Shown: positions 51,464-60,815 of the stretch, in pieces
Numbering within the stretch: the first letter of the stretch is position 1
Layout: each line of letters begins with the position of its first letter
Origin: Caballeronia zhejiangensis
GTDB lineage: Bacteria > Pseudomonadota > Gammaproteobacteria > Burkholderiales > Burkholderiaceae
DNA length: 64,000 nucleotides
Direction: 5' to 3'
NCBI RefSeq assembly: GCF_000698575.1
Contig: NZ_JFHD01000001.1
Location: forward strand, 310,001-374,000
The notes under the pieces: model-generated
Databases searched by the model: none
Told to the model about the DNA's origin: nothing
What the model saw: only the letters and a program-made list of their open reading frames with translations
Program-made: the position numbers and the translations under genes

Positions 51464-54400
51464 ATGAGCGACATCACCTGCCTACGGACCCGCAGGCATC
51501 GCCGGGAATGGGAGCGCGCGATCAGGCGTTTCGCCAGACGCGCCGCCCGTCACATGGGCGCCGATCTGAGGGTATCCGCGCTGTTGCCGCTCCTCGTGGT
51601 CGTCGCGGCGCCGGGCGCGTTCGCGTTGCCGGTCGGCGAGCAGGTTCAGGCGGGCAGCGTGACGGTCAACCGGCCAAACGCGACGTCGATGACGATCACG
51701 CAAGGCTCGCAGAAGGGCATCGTGAACTGGAACGGGTTTTCGATCGCGGGCAACGAGCGCGTCGATATTTCGCAGCCGTCGGCGCAGGCGGTGCTGCTCA
51801 ATCGCGTCGTCGGCAATGAAGTCAGCCGCATCGCGGGGCAGCTCAACGCGAACGGGCAAGTGTTTCTCGTGAATCCGGCGGGCGTCGTGTTCGCGCGCGG
51901 GGCATCGGTGAATGTGGGATCGCTCGTCGCATCGACGCTCGGCATTTCGAACGACGCGTTTCTCGCGGGCAAATATCACTTCGCGCAGGGCGGCGCGGCG
52001 GCCGGCAAGGTGTCGAACCAAGGATCGATCACGGCCGCGACCGGCGGCGCGGTCGCGTTGCTCGGCGCGCAGGTCGACAACAGCGGACTCGTCAGCGCGA
52101 CGCTCGGCAAGATCGCGATCGGCGCGGGCAGCGACATCACGCTCGATTTCGCGGGCGACGGCCTCACGATGCTGAAGGTGAACGACAAGGTCGCGAACGC
52201 GCTCATCGGCAATTCGGGGACGCTGCAGGCGGACGGCGGACAGATCGTGATGTCGGCGCGCGCCGCCGACGACGCCGCGGCGAGCGTGCTCAACCAGACG
52301 GGCACGGTGCGCGCGAGGAGCGTCGAGTCGCGCAACGGGCGCATCGTGCTCGATGGCGGATCGGCGGGCGAGACGGATATCGGCGGCAGCGTCGATGTCA
52401 GCGCGCCCGATTCGGGCAAGGGCGGACAGATCGACGTGACCGGCTACCACGTCGCGGTGAGCGACGGTGCGCGTGTCGACGCGAGCGGCGCGGGCGGCGG
52501 CGGCCGCGTGCGTGTGGGCGGCGGCGCGGCGGGCAAGGCGCCGGACATCGTCAACGCCGATGCGCTCTGGATGAGCCCGAACGCGCACGTCATGGCCGAT
52601 GCGCTCGTCGCGGGCGACGGCGGCAACATCGTCATGTTCGGGACGGAAGCGGCGCGCGTGTACGGCGAGCTTTCCGCGAAGGGCGGGCCGGGCGGCGGCA
52701 ACGGCGGGCTCGTCGAGACGTCGGGCAAGTATCTGGCGACGGACGGTGCGCGGATTCACGTCGAGGCGCTGCGCGGGCACGGCGGGCAATGGCTGCTCGA
52801 TCCGTCGAGCATCGAAATCGTCAATACGGCGCCGTCGAGCGTGAGCACGGGCACCACCGACAGCACGTCATGCTGCTCGCTTCAGGCGCTCAGCACGAGC
52901 CTGGGTCCGGCTCTTTCCACGACGACGAATCCGGTGACGTTCACGCCGGGCGCGGGCGACAGCTACGTGCTCGCGTCGGACATCACGTCGCAACTGAACC
53001 GGGGCGCGTCGGTGACGATCTCGACCAGCAAGGACGGCGGAGGCGAATACAACGGCGACATCACGATGCTGAAAGGGACGAGCATCACAAAGACCGCCGC
53101 CGACAACGAAGGCACGCTCACGCTGAGCGCCAACGGCTCCATCACCGTGCTCGGAACCATCGGCGGCGCGGCGGGCGACCAGCGGCCGGCGGGCAAGCTG
53201 AACGTCGTGCTCGACGCGAACACGGGCGCCTCGGGGCAAAGCAACATTCTGCTTTCCGGCGCGTCGATCAGCACGAATGGCGGTTATCTGGCCATCGGCG
53301 TGCCGCAAAGCGTTGCCGGGACGCCCGCGGCCGCGAAGCGCTTCGACGGCGCGGCGGTCGGCATCATCGACTCCAGGATCGACACGACCGTGCCGCAAGG
53401 CCCGACCGGTCTCGCGAGCGGCTCGGTGACGGTCAACGGGCAAGGCACGCTCAAGGTTCCGGACACGATTTTCGGGATCAGCGACACGGACGTGGGCCTA
53501 ACGAAGAACCAGGCCTATGCGCCCGTCACCATCAGCAGTTCGAGCATCGCCACTTCGGTCAGCGACATTTCCGTGTCGGGGCAGGCCGGCGGCGACTTCG
53601 GGGCGCCGGCGGGCGTCGCCATCGGCGGGACATCGAGCCTGCGCACGTCGTCGGGCAACATCAGCATCACAGGCAGCGCGCCGACCACCAAGGAGCGCGT
53701 GCAGACGTTCACCGACATCTACGGCGTCGCGCTTCGTCCGGCATCGCTCAGTCCGTCGACGGCGCTATTGAGTACCACGACGGGCAACATTTCCATCACC
53801 GGTACGGGACCGGCGATGGATAGCGCGGTCAGCTCGGTGAGCGGCGGCGGCGTCCTGATCGCGCCGACGGCACGCCTCGACCAGAGCACCACGGTCATAC
53901 GGACCGGGTCGGGAAACGTGAACATCATCGGCAACGGGATGTCGATCGGCACCGCGTTCGGCGGCGTGAGCGGCGCGGGCGTGATGTTGCGGCCGGAATT
54001 CCTCGGCTCGGGCGTCGGTCCGCTCGTGCATACCGGCTCGGGCAACGTCTCGATTTCGGCCTCCGCGACCACGATCGCGAACCTGAACGGGGGAACGCTG
54101 TCCGGCTCGGGCGTGAGCATCGCGGCGGACGGGGGCCAAGGCTTTCCCTTCAGCCCGTCCGTCGTTTCGGATGCCGGCGATATCTTCGTTACGGGCAACG
54201 GGGCGAGCGTCACGGGAACCGTGAGCGGCGGAACGGTCGGCGGCTCGGGCATCGCCATCGGCGGATCGTCGGTCGCGCTGAGCACAGGCGGCGCGGGCAG
54301 CATCACGCTCAACGGCAACGGGCCGAAGGTGCAGGCGCTCAACACCGGATCGGTGTCGGGTTCCGGCGTGAGCATGGTGGCGGCGTCCGTCTCCACGAAC

Positions 54401-56812
54401 ATCAACTCGATCAGCACGGCGAACGCACCGCTCGTGCAGACGCAGACGGGCCGCATTTCGATCGACGGCAAGGGGCCCGCCGTGCAGACCGTGGCCTCGC
54501 TTTCGACTTCGACCTCGGTGTCGACCGGCATCGGCAGCGTGACCGGCGACGGCGTGAGCCTGCTGCGGGCTTCGCTCAGCACGAGCGCTGGCGGGATCGT
54601 TCCGGTGATTTTGTCCGCGAGCGGCGACGTCGATGTTCACGGCACCGGGGCGGTCGTGCAGCGTTCGCCCGGGCGTGTCGGGGGCAACGGCGTGCGGATC
54701 ATCGGCACGTCGCTCGGCACCGGCGGCGCGATGAGCATTACGGGAACGGGCGCGACGGCCGGCGGCGGCAGCGCCGCCGTCGCGGGCGCGGGTGTGTACG
54801 CGCAGAACGCGCGGATCTCATCGACCGGCGCGGACGTGTCGATCACCGGCACGTCGGCGAACGGCAAGCGGCGCTACGTTCCGGCGATCGAGGGCAGCGA
54901 AGAACCGGTTCATTTCGACGGCGTGCATCTCGAAGCATCGGATGTCGCGGCAAGCGGCGGCAGGCTGTCGATTCGCGGCACCGCGCCCGATGGCATCGCC
55001 GCCTACGGCGTGTTCGTGGCGGGCATGAGCCCGGCGCTCGGCTTGCACGCCGACGGCGCGGTCACGATCTACGGTCTGGGCAGCGGCGCGGACGGCGTGG
55101 CGCTGGCAGGCACGTCGTCGTCGAATCGCGGCGTCGTCGGCTCGGCGAACGGTTCGATCGATATTCGCGGCGGCACCAACGGCCAGCTCGACGCGAACGG
55201 CGCGCATGGCAAAGGCGTATCGCTCGCCGATGTGACGCTTCAGGCCAACGCGCCCGCGCAGACGGTGTCGGTCACGGCATCGACACCCGCCGACGCCGCC
55301 ACCGCGCTGTATATGAACCGGGCGACGCTCTCGGCGGGCGACTACGGCACGATCGTCGTGCGGGCGTCGAACTCGGGCAAATACGGCTTCGTGTTCGACG
55401 ATTCGGGCAGCACGTTCTCGTCGCGCTTCGGCACGGTCGTGTTCGTGCCCGGCAAGGTCGGCGCGGACTTCGACATCGTCGGCGACAACGCGCAGGCGAT
55501 CAACGTGCTCGGCGCAAGCAGCGGCCTCAGCATCGGACCGTCGATGCTCGGCGCGATCGCGTCGAACATCGCGACGGTCGTCATCGGCTCGTCGACCCAG
55601 ACCGGGAAGATCACGGTCAGCCTGCCGCAAGGCTTCGCGCACGACCTCACGCTGCAGAACACGGGCGCGGGCAGCCAGGGCATCGATCTGCCGTCGGGCG
55701 CCGCGATGCCGGACAGGACGCTCGCGCTCGATTCGTCCGGTCGCGTCACCGATCCGGGCGGCATAAAAGCGCAGACGCTTTTGCTCGCGGGCGGCGGCGA
55801 CTTCGATCTCGCCGACGCGGGCAACGACGTCAAAGTGCTCGCGCTGTCGGGCGCGCATGACGTGCGGTTTGCGACGGCGGGCGGCTTCACGATCGGCACG
55901 GCGAGCGCCAATGGTTTCGACGGCGCGACGGGCAACCTCGCCAGAATCGGCGGATCGCAGCCGAACGTCACCGGCAACCTGACCGCGATTTCCGATGGCG
56001 GCGCGATCGCGATCGGAACACCCGGCACACCCGGCACGCCCGGCGCGCCGACGCACCTGAGCGCGGGCGGCAGCATCGACCTCGTGATGGAGCGCGGCGT
56101 CTTCGACAACGCGTCGGGCGGCACGATCGGCGCGGGCAACGCGTGGCGCATCTGGGCGGCGACGCGCAACGGCGAGAACCGCAACGGCGTCGATCCGGGC
56201 GGCGCGCTGCCGAACTTCTACGGCTGCGTCTACGGCGGATTCTGTAGCTGGAACAAGCAGCCGTCGCAGAGCGTCGTGCCGGCGGACGGCAACCACTTCG
56301 TCTACGCCGACCGGCCGACGGTCACCGTCACCATCGGCAGTCAAACGCGCGAGCAAGGCGGAGCGAACGGCGCGTTCGGTTTCGACGTCAGCGGTCTGCT
56401 GGCCGGCGATCGGCGCAGCACGTCCGTCGTCGCGGGGCGGCTCGGCTCGTCCGCGACGACGATATCGGCGGCGGGCGTGTATGGCATCGACGGCACGTTT
56501 TCGTCGCCGGTTGGCTACAACGTCGTCGTGGAGCCGGGCACGCTGACCGTCACGCCGATGCAGCTTCAGGGCGCCGTTTTCAACACCAGCGGACTTCAGC
56601 CGCTTTTCACGGCGCAGGAACAGACCTTCGTCTACGAGAGCAATCTGGGCGCGGTCAACATCTGCGTCGGCACGAACGAGCCGATCCTCGCGCTGCAACA
56701 GCCCGAAGGCGACGCCGACGCGCTCGCGGCGGAATGGAAGCGCGTGCGCTCGCGGCCGAATCTGAACAACTGTCTGGTCGTGAACGGACAGCACGGCTGC
56801 GGCGAGTTTTGA
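51464..56812 (+). CDS. TpsA exoprotein: filamentous haemagglutinin N-terminal domain, repeat stalk and MBG-like C-terminal domain
   Basis: A 1782-residue secreted protein. A long basic leader (about 35 residues) precedes the hydrophobic signal (ending GAFALP). The TPS domain (about 55-180) has GSVTVNRPNATSMTITQGSQ, VNWNGFSIAGNERVDI and FLVNPAGVVFARGASVNVGS. Residues about 725-1135 hold six to seven degenerate repeats of about 55-65 residues, with a motif like SGSGVxI and GxIxIxGxGPxV, consistent with a beta-helix. Residues about 1620-1700 look like an MBG domain. The last 60 residues contain three Cys and no recognisable toxin. It is a likely adhesin or surface fibre. Ribosome-binding site GAGGAG. 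Confidence 0.9.
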   Translation: MSDITCLRTRRHRREWERAIRRFARRAARHMGADLRVSALLPLLVVVAAPGAFALPVGEQVQAGSVTVNRPNATSMTITQGSQKGIVNWNGFSIAGNERVDISQPSAQAVLLNRVVGNEVSRIAGQLNANGQVFLVNPAGVVFARGASVNVGSLVASTLGISNDAFLAGKYHFAQGGAAAGKVSNQGSITAATGGAVALLGAQVDNSGLVSATLGKIAIGAGSDITLDFAGDGLTMLKVNDKVANALIGNSGTLQADGGQIVMSARAADDAAASVLNQTGTVRARSVESRNGRIVLDGGSAGETDIGGSVDVSAPDSGKGGQIDVTGYHVAVSDGARVDASGAGGGGRVRVGGGAAGKAPDIVNADALWMSPNAHVMADALVAGDGGNIVMFGTEAARVYGELSAKGGPGGGNGGLVETSGKYLATDGARIHVEALRGHGGQWLLDPSSIEIVNTAPSSVSTGTTDSTSCCSLQALSTSLGPALSTTTNPVTFTPGAGDSYVLASDITSQLNRGASVTISTSKDGGGEYNGDITMLKGTSITKTAADNEGTLTLSANGSITVLGTIGGAAGDQRPAGKLNVVLDANTGASGQSNILLSGASISTNGGYLAIGVPQSVAGTPAAAKRFDGAAVGIIDSRIDTTVPQGPTGLASGSVTVNGQGTLKVPDTIFGISDTDVGLTKNQAYAPVTISSSSIATSVSDISVSGQAGGDFGAPAGVAIGGTSSLRTSSGNISITGSAPTTKERVQTFTDIYGVALRPASLSPSTALLSTTTGNISITGTGPAMDSAVSSVSGGGVLIAPTARLDQSTTVIRTGSGNVNIIGNGMSIGTAFGGVSGAGVMLRPEFLGSGVGPLVHTGSGNVSISASATTIANLNGGTLSGSGVSIAADGGQGFPFSPSVVSDAGDIFVTGNGASVTGTVSGGTVGGSGIAIGGSSVALSTGGAGSITLNGNGPKVQALNTGSVSGSGVSMVAASVSTNINSISTANAPLVQTQTGRISIDGKGPAVQTVASLSTSTSVSTGIGSVTGDGVSLLRASLSTSAGGIVPVILSASGDVDVHGTGAVVQRSPGRVGGNGVRIIGTSLGTGGAMSITGTGATAGGGSAAVAGAGVYAQNARISSTGADVSITGTSANGKRRYVPAIEGSEEPVHFDGVHLEASDVAASGGRLSIRGTAPDGIAAYGVFVAGMSPALGLHADGAVTIYGLGSGADGVALAGTSSSNRGVVGSANGSIDIRGGTNGQLDANGAHGKGVSLADVTLQANAPAQTVSVTASTPADAATALYMNRATLSAGDYGTIVVRASNSGKYGFVFDDSGSTFSSRFGTVVFVPGKVGADFDIVGDNAQAINVLGASSGLSIGPSMLGAIASNIATVVIGSSTQTGKITVSLPQGFAHDLTLQNTGAGSQGIDLPSGAAMPDRTLALDSSGRVTDPGGIKAQTLLLAGGGDFDLADAGNDVKVLALSGAHDVRFATAGGFTIGTASANGFDGATGNLARIGGSQPNVTGNLTAISDGGAIAIGTPGTPGTPGAPTHLSAGGSIDLVMERGVFDNASGGTIGAGNAWRIWAATRNGENRNGVDPGGALPNFYGCVYGGFCSWNKQPSQSVVPADGNHFVYADRPTVTVTIGSQTREQGGANGAFGFDVSGLLAGDRRSTSVVAGRLGSSATTISAAGVYGIDGTFSSPVGYNVVVEPGTLTVTPMQLQGAVFNTSGLQPLFTAQEQTFVYESNLGAVNICVGTNEPILALQQPEGDADALAAEWKRVRSRPNLNNCLVVNGQHGCGEF
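53640..54870 (+). repeat. Degenerate in-frame repeats in tpsA (beta-helix stalk)
   Basis: Six to seven units of roughly 170-195 bp encode the recurring pattern 'glycine-rich turn SGSGV, short variable part, then TGSGNVNIIGNG-like strand'. Examples are the segments around 53900, 54060, 54230, 54350, 54540 and 54730. Units are diverged at the DNA level, so this is an old expansion rather than a recent array. An alignment of the protein against itself would give the exact borders. Confidence 0.6.
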
Positions 56813-56821
56813 GGAGCCGCG

Positions 56822-57844
56822 ATGATCGACATCGAACCGCTCCTCGCGCCGACAGAAACGACGCCGCCCGCAGGCATCGATCTGGAATACGACCCGGCGT
56901 TTCTCGAATTCGAAGCGCTCGCGCGCGGCATGCCGCAGCGTCAGTTCGACGTGCTCGTCGAGCCGCCGCCGTGGAACGACGTGCTGGAGCAGGGCGACGC
57001 GCTGCTCGCGCGCTCGAAGGATGTGCGCGTGGCGATTGCGTGGACGCGCGCGGCGGCGCATGTCCACGGACTCGCGGGCTTTCATGCGGGTTTGCGCCTG
57101 CTGACGGGCCTCGTCGAGCGCTATTGGGACGGCCTCTTCCCGCCGCTCGATCACGATGACGACAACGATGCCGTATTGCGCATCAACGCGCTTGCGCCGC
57201 TCGCCGATGCCTACACGCCGTTCGCGGAAGCCGAGACCTTGCTGCACGATCTGCGCGAATGCGAAGTGTGTCGCGTGCATGGCGAGCGGCTCGCCGTGCG
57301 CGACATTCTGGTGGCGCAGGGCAGGCTCGCGCCGGAGGAAGGCGCGAACGCCGCGACGCCGGCGCGCGTGGAAGGCATGCTCGCCGATGCCGTGGCGCAG
57401 GATGCCGAGCTTCTCGCGAATGGGCTCGATCTGCCGCGCGCCGTGCAGACGCTGTGCGCTTGCCTGACGGAGAAGCTCGGCGCGGAACGCGCGCCTTCGA
57501 TGACCGCGCTGACGATCGCGACGCGTCACGTCGCCGCGCAGTTTCGCGCGTTCGCTTCGACGGACGCGCCCGAAGCATCCGCCGACATCACGAAGATGAA
57601 AGCAGCGCCGACGCTTCGTCGCGCGATTGCTCGCCCCGGCGAGATCGCGACGCGCGACGATGCGCTCGCCGCGCTCGACGCGGTGTGCGCGTTTCTCGAA
57701 CGCACCGAGCCGACCAATCCCGCGCCGCTGTTGATCCGCCGCGCGCGCGGATTGATGGGCAAGGATTTTCTCGCGGTGATGCAGGATCTCGCGCCCGACA
57801 GCCTCGCGCAGATTCATCTGATCGCGGGGACGAGGCCGCAGTGA
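56822..57844 (+). CDS. tssA: T6SS cap/initiation protein TssA
   Basis: A 340-residue ImpA_N protein: IDIEPLLAPTETTPPAGIDL and LVERYWDGLFPPLDHDDDND are the family signatures. TssA primes and caps the growing sheath tail. It begins 9 bp after the tpsA stop, behind its own GAGGAG site, so it is very probably on the same transcript as CHAT, tpsB and tpsA. It is followed after 85 bp by tssB. Confidence 0.94.
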   Translation: MIDIEPLLAPTETTPPAGIDLEYDPAFLEFEALARGMPQRQFDVLVEPPPWNDVLEQGDALLARSKDVRVAIAWTRAAAHVHGLAGFHAGLRLLTGLVERYWDGLFPPLDHDDDNDAVLRINALAPLADAYTPFAEAETLLHDLRECEVCRVHGERLAVRDILVAQGRLAPEEGANAATPARVEGMLADAVAQDAELLANGLDLPRAVQTLCACLTEKLGAERAPSMTALTIATRHVAAQFRAFASTDAPEASADITKMKAAPTLRRAIARPGEIATRDDALAALDAVCAFLERTEPTNPAPLLIRRARGLMGKDFLAVMQDLAPDSLAQIHLIAGTRPQ

Positions 57845-57929
57845 GCGCGGGTTCTCGAATCGAGTCTTCAATCCGGCCACAACTCGTTCGTTTTAATTGC
57901 GTGGCTCATGCCCACTCGAAGGAGACGTC

Positions 57930-58439
57930 ATGGCAACCAGCAGTCAGAAATTCATCGGGCGCAATCGTGCGCCGCGCGTGCAGATCGAATACGACGTCGA
58001 AACTTATGGGAGCGAGAAGAAGATTCAGCTTCCGTTCGTGATGGGCGTGATGGCCGATCTCTCCGGCAAGCCCGCCGAAGCGCTGCCGCCCGTCGATCAG
58101 CGCAAGTTCCAGGAGATCGACATCGACAACTTCGACAGCCGCATGAAGGCGATGCATCCGCGCGTCGCGTTTCAGGTGCCGAACAAGCTGACGGGCGAGG
58201 GCAACATCAGCGTCGATATCACGTTCGAGAACATGGACGATTTTTCGCCCGCGGCCGTCGCGCGCAAGGTCGATGCGCTCGCGAAGTTGCTCGAAGCGCG
58301 CACGCAGCTCGCGAATCTCGTCATCTTCATGGACGGCAAGAACGGCGCGGAAGAACTGATCGCGCGCGTGCTCGACGATCCCGCGCTGCTCAAGACGCTC
58401 GCCACGGCTGCGCCATCCGCGGCTGCTGCAGCCGAATGA
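57930..58439 (+). CDS. tssB: T6SS sheath small subunit TssB
   Basis: A 169-residue protein starting at ATG 57930 (GAAGGAGACGTC upstream); a longer in-frame start adds 11 residues without a site. It has the family features SSQKFIGRNRAPRVQIEYDV, PFVMGVMADLSGKP and DDFSPAAVARKV. TssB pairs with TssC to build the contractile sheath. An Ala-rich C-terminal tail is present. tssC begins 28 bp downstream. Confidence 0.96.
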   Translation: MATSSQKFIGRNRAPRVQIEYDVETYGSEKKIQLPFVMGVMADLSGKPAEALPPVDQRKFQEIDIDNFDSRMKAMHPRVAFQVPNKLTGEGNISVDITFENMDDFSPAAVARKVDALAKLLEARTQLANLVIFMDGKNGAEELIARVLDDPALLKTLATAAPSAAAAAE

Positions 58440-58467
58440 GACCCGAGAGCCTTGAAAGGAAACGACC

Positions 58468-59985
58468 ATGTCCGACATTCCGCAATCCGCCGAACCGCAA
58501 GCCGAAGCGCCTTCCGCTTTGCAGGGCGCGCTGCTCGAAGGCGACGATCTCGCCGCGCTGCTCAACCGTGAGTTCCGTCCGAAGAGCGACGAAGCCAAGA
58601 GCGCCGTGCAGACGGCCGTGCAGACGCTCGCGCAGCAGGCGCTTTCGCAGACGAAGCTCGTTTCCGGCGATGCGATCCGCTCCATTCAGGCGATGATCGC
58701 CGAGATCGACGCGAAGCTCACCGAGCAGGTCAACGAAGTCATGCATCACGCGGACTTCCAGAAGCTCGAGGGTTCGTGGCGCGGGCTGCACTATCTCATC
58801 AACAACACCGAAACCGACGAGATGCTCAAGATTCGCGTGATGAACATCTCGAAGAAGGATCTAGGCAAGACGCTCAAGCGCTTCAAGGGCGTCGCGTGGG
58901 ATCAGAGTCCGCTTTTCAAGCAGATTTACGAGCACGAGTACGGGCAGTTGGGCGGCGAGCCGTTCGGCGCGCTGATCGGCGATTACTACTTCAACCAGAC
59001 GCCGCCCGATGTCGAGATGCTCGGCGAAGTGTCGAAGATCGCGGCATCGGCGCATGCGCCGTTCATCGCCGCCGCCGATCCGAGTCTCTTGCAGATGGAC
59101 TCGTGGCAGGAGCTGGCCAATCCGCGCGATCTCACCAAGATATTCGGGACACCGGAATATGCGAGCTGGAGATCGCTGCGCGCATCCGAGGATTCGCGTT
59201 ACATCGGTCTCGCGATGCCGCGTTTTCTGGCGCGCGTGCCGTACGGCGCGAAGACCGAACCGGTCGATGAATTCGACTTCGAGGAAGACACCGGTTCCGC
59301 GGATCACACGAAATACACGTGGGCGAATTCCGCTTATGCGATGGCGGTGAACATCAACCGGTCGTTCAAGTTGTATAGCTGGTGCTCGCGGATTCGCGGC
59401 GTGGAATCGGGCGGCGCGGTCGAAGGTTTGCCGGTGCACAGTTTTCCGACCGACGACGGCGGCGTCGATATGAAATGCCCGACCGAGATCGCCATTTCAG
59501 ACCGGCGTGAGGCGGAACTGGCGAAGAACGGCTTCATGCCGCTGATTCATCGCAAGAACTCGGATTTCGCGGCGTTCATCGGCGCGCAGTCGCTGCAAAA
59601 GCCGTTCGAGTATGAAGATCCGGACGCGACCGCGAATGCCGCGCTTGCCGCGCGGTTGCCGTATCTCTTTGCTTGCAACCGCTTTGCGCATTATCTGAAG
59701 TGCATCGTGCGCGACAAGATCGGCACGTTCAAGGAACGCTCGGATATGGAGATCTGGCTCAACAAGTGGATCACGCAGTACGTCGATGGCGATCCGGCGA
59801 ATTCGTCCGAGCACACGAAGGCGCAAAAGCCGCTCGCGGCCGCGGAGGTCAAAGTGCAGGAAGTGCCGGGCGCGCCGGGGTATTACACGTCGCAGTTCTT
59901 CTTGCGGCCGCATTATCAGTTGGAAGGGCTGACGGTGTCGCTCAGGCTGGTTTCGAGGTTGCCTTCGGCGAAGCAGGCGGCTTGA
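58468..59985 (+). CDS. tssC: T6SS sheath large subunit TssC
   Basis: A 505-residue sheath protein with FQKLEGSWRGLHYLINNTET, DYYFNQTPPDVEMLGEVSKI and CPTEIAISDRREAELAKNGF, all typical of TssC/VipB. With TssB it forms the contractile tail and is disassembled by TssH. It is the last gene of the plus-strand operon and ends at a hairpin. Hcp, which usually follows tssC, is absent here. Confidence 0.97.
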   Translation: MSDIPQSAEPQAEAPSALQGALLEGDDLAALLNREFRPKSDEAKSAVQTAVQTLAQQALSQTKLVSGDAIRSIQAMIAEIDAKLTEQVNEVMHHADFQKLEGSWRGLHYLINNTETDEMLKIRVMNISKKDLGKTLKRFKGVAWDQSPLFKQIYEHEYGQLGGEPFGALIGDYYFNQTPPDVEMLGEVSKIAASAHAPFIAAADPSLLQMDSWQELANPRDLTKIFGTPEYASWRSLRASEDSRYIGLAMPRFLARVPYGAKTEPVDEFDFEEDTGSADHTKYTWANSAYAMAVNINRSFKLYSWCSRIRGVESGGAVEGLPVHSFPTDDGGVDMKCPTEIAISDRREAELAKNGFMPLIHRKNSDFAAFIGAQSLQKPFEYEDPDATANAALAARLPYLFACNRFAHYLKCIVRDKIGTFKERSDMEIWLNKWITQYVDGDPANSSEHTKAQKPLAAAEVKVQEVPGAPGYYTSQFFLRPHYQLEGLTVSLRLVSRLPSAKQAA

Positions 59986-60003
59986 TGCGTGGTTGGTTGG
60001 ATG

Positions 60004-60033
60004 ATGCCCGCGATGGTTACGTCGCGGGCATTT
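60004..60033 (+). terminator. Hairpin terminator after tssC, overlapping the pppA stop codon
   Basis: A perfect 10-bp stem (atgcccgcga at 60004-60013, tcgcgggcat at 60022-60031) has an 8-nt loop and is followed by a short ttt. It lies 18 bp after the tssC stop. The loop contains the stop codon (60017-60019) of the convergent pppA gene, so the structure is shared by both 3' ends. Confidence 0.7.
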
Positions 60034-60802
60034 GCATCACCGTCACCTGCGAAGCATCCCCCACCCAAACCGCGCTGGCACTAAAGTTATCGTGCCCCGG
60101 CCGCGCGGCCTCACGCAGATGCGCCACCATCAGATCCAGCCACGCTTGAGGCGTCCGAGCGCGCCCGATCGCATCGATCATCACCGACTCGTCGAGATAC
60201 TCCCAAAACCCATCGGTGCAAAGCAGAAAGGCGTCGCCCTCCGCGATGAGAAACGGCTCATCCGACGCCGCGATCGACAGATCATCCGCCGTTCCGAGCG
60301 CCGAAAACAGCACGTTACGGCGCGGATGCGTTCGCACGTCGCGGCTCTCCAGCAGATTCGCATCGATCATGCTCTGCACGAGACTGTGATCCTGCGTTTG
60401 CACAACCGTCGCGCCGCGCCGGAAGCAGTAAAGCCGCGTGTCGCCGCAATGCGCCCACGCCGCGATGCCCGTGCTTTCGTCGATGCCGAGCAGCACCGCC
60501 GTCGAACGCATCTGCGAAAGATCGCGGTCGTGCTCCTGCGCATCGATGATCGCGTCGTTCGCGCGCAGCAGCACGCGCAACAGGTTCGGCCCGGTCAGCG
60601 CGACGCCCGCCGATGCCACGCGCGTCAATTCCGCGAGCACGGTATCGACCGCGATGCGCGATGCCGCATCGCCGCCGCCGTGACCGCCCGCGCCGTCCGC
60701 GACCACGCTCGCAAAGAGCGCCGCATGCCGCCACGTCGCCAGCGCGTCCTCGTTGCGCGACCGGCCGCCCACATCGCTCACGCTCGCGGTTTGCAATTGC
60801 AT
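60017..60802 (-). CDS. pppA: T6SS-associated PP2C phosphatase (PppA/Stp)
   Basis: A 261-residue PP2C-type Ser/Thr phosphatase. Metal-binding motifs are intact: RSRNEDA (about 15-20), VVADGAGGHGGG with Asp36, and LLCTDGFWEYLD. It should dephosphorylate the FHA protein TagH and so counter the PpkA kinase encoded at 38-40 kb. It lies 13 bp after tagH on the same strand. Length is normal for PppA. Confidence 0.94.
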   Translation of the reverse strand: MQLQTASVSDVGGRSRNEDALATWRHAALFASVVADGAGGHGGGDAASRIAVDTVLAELTRVASAGVALTGPNLLRVLLRANDAIIDAQEHDRDLSQMRSTAVLLGIDESTGIAAWAHCGDTRLYCFRRGATVVQTQDHSLVQSMIDANLLESRDVRTHPRRNVLFSALGTADDLSIAASDEPFLIAEGDAFLLCTDGFWEYLDESVMIDAIGRARTPQAWLDLMVAHLREAARPGHDNFSASAVWVGDASQVTVMQMPAT

Positions 60803-60815
60803 GTCGTGTCTCTCG

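Noticed and set aside
51464-56812. Contact-dependent inhibition (CDI) toxin system
   Set aside because: There is no toxin module, VENN-type motif or immunity gene at the 3' end; tssA follows within 9 bp.
54818-57880. A 1020-codon open frame antisense to tpsA and tssA
   Set aside because: It has low-complexity Arg-rich composition and crosses two well-supported genes. It reflects base composition only.
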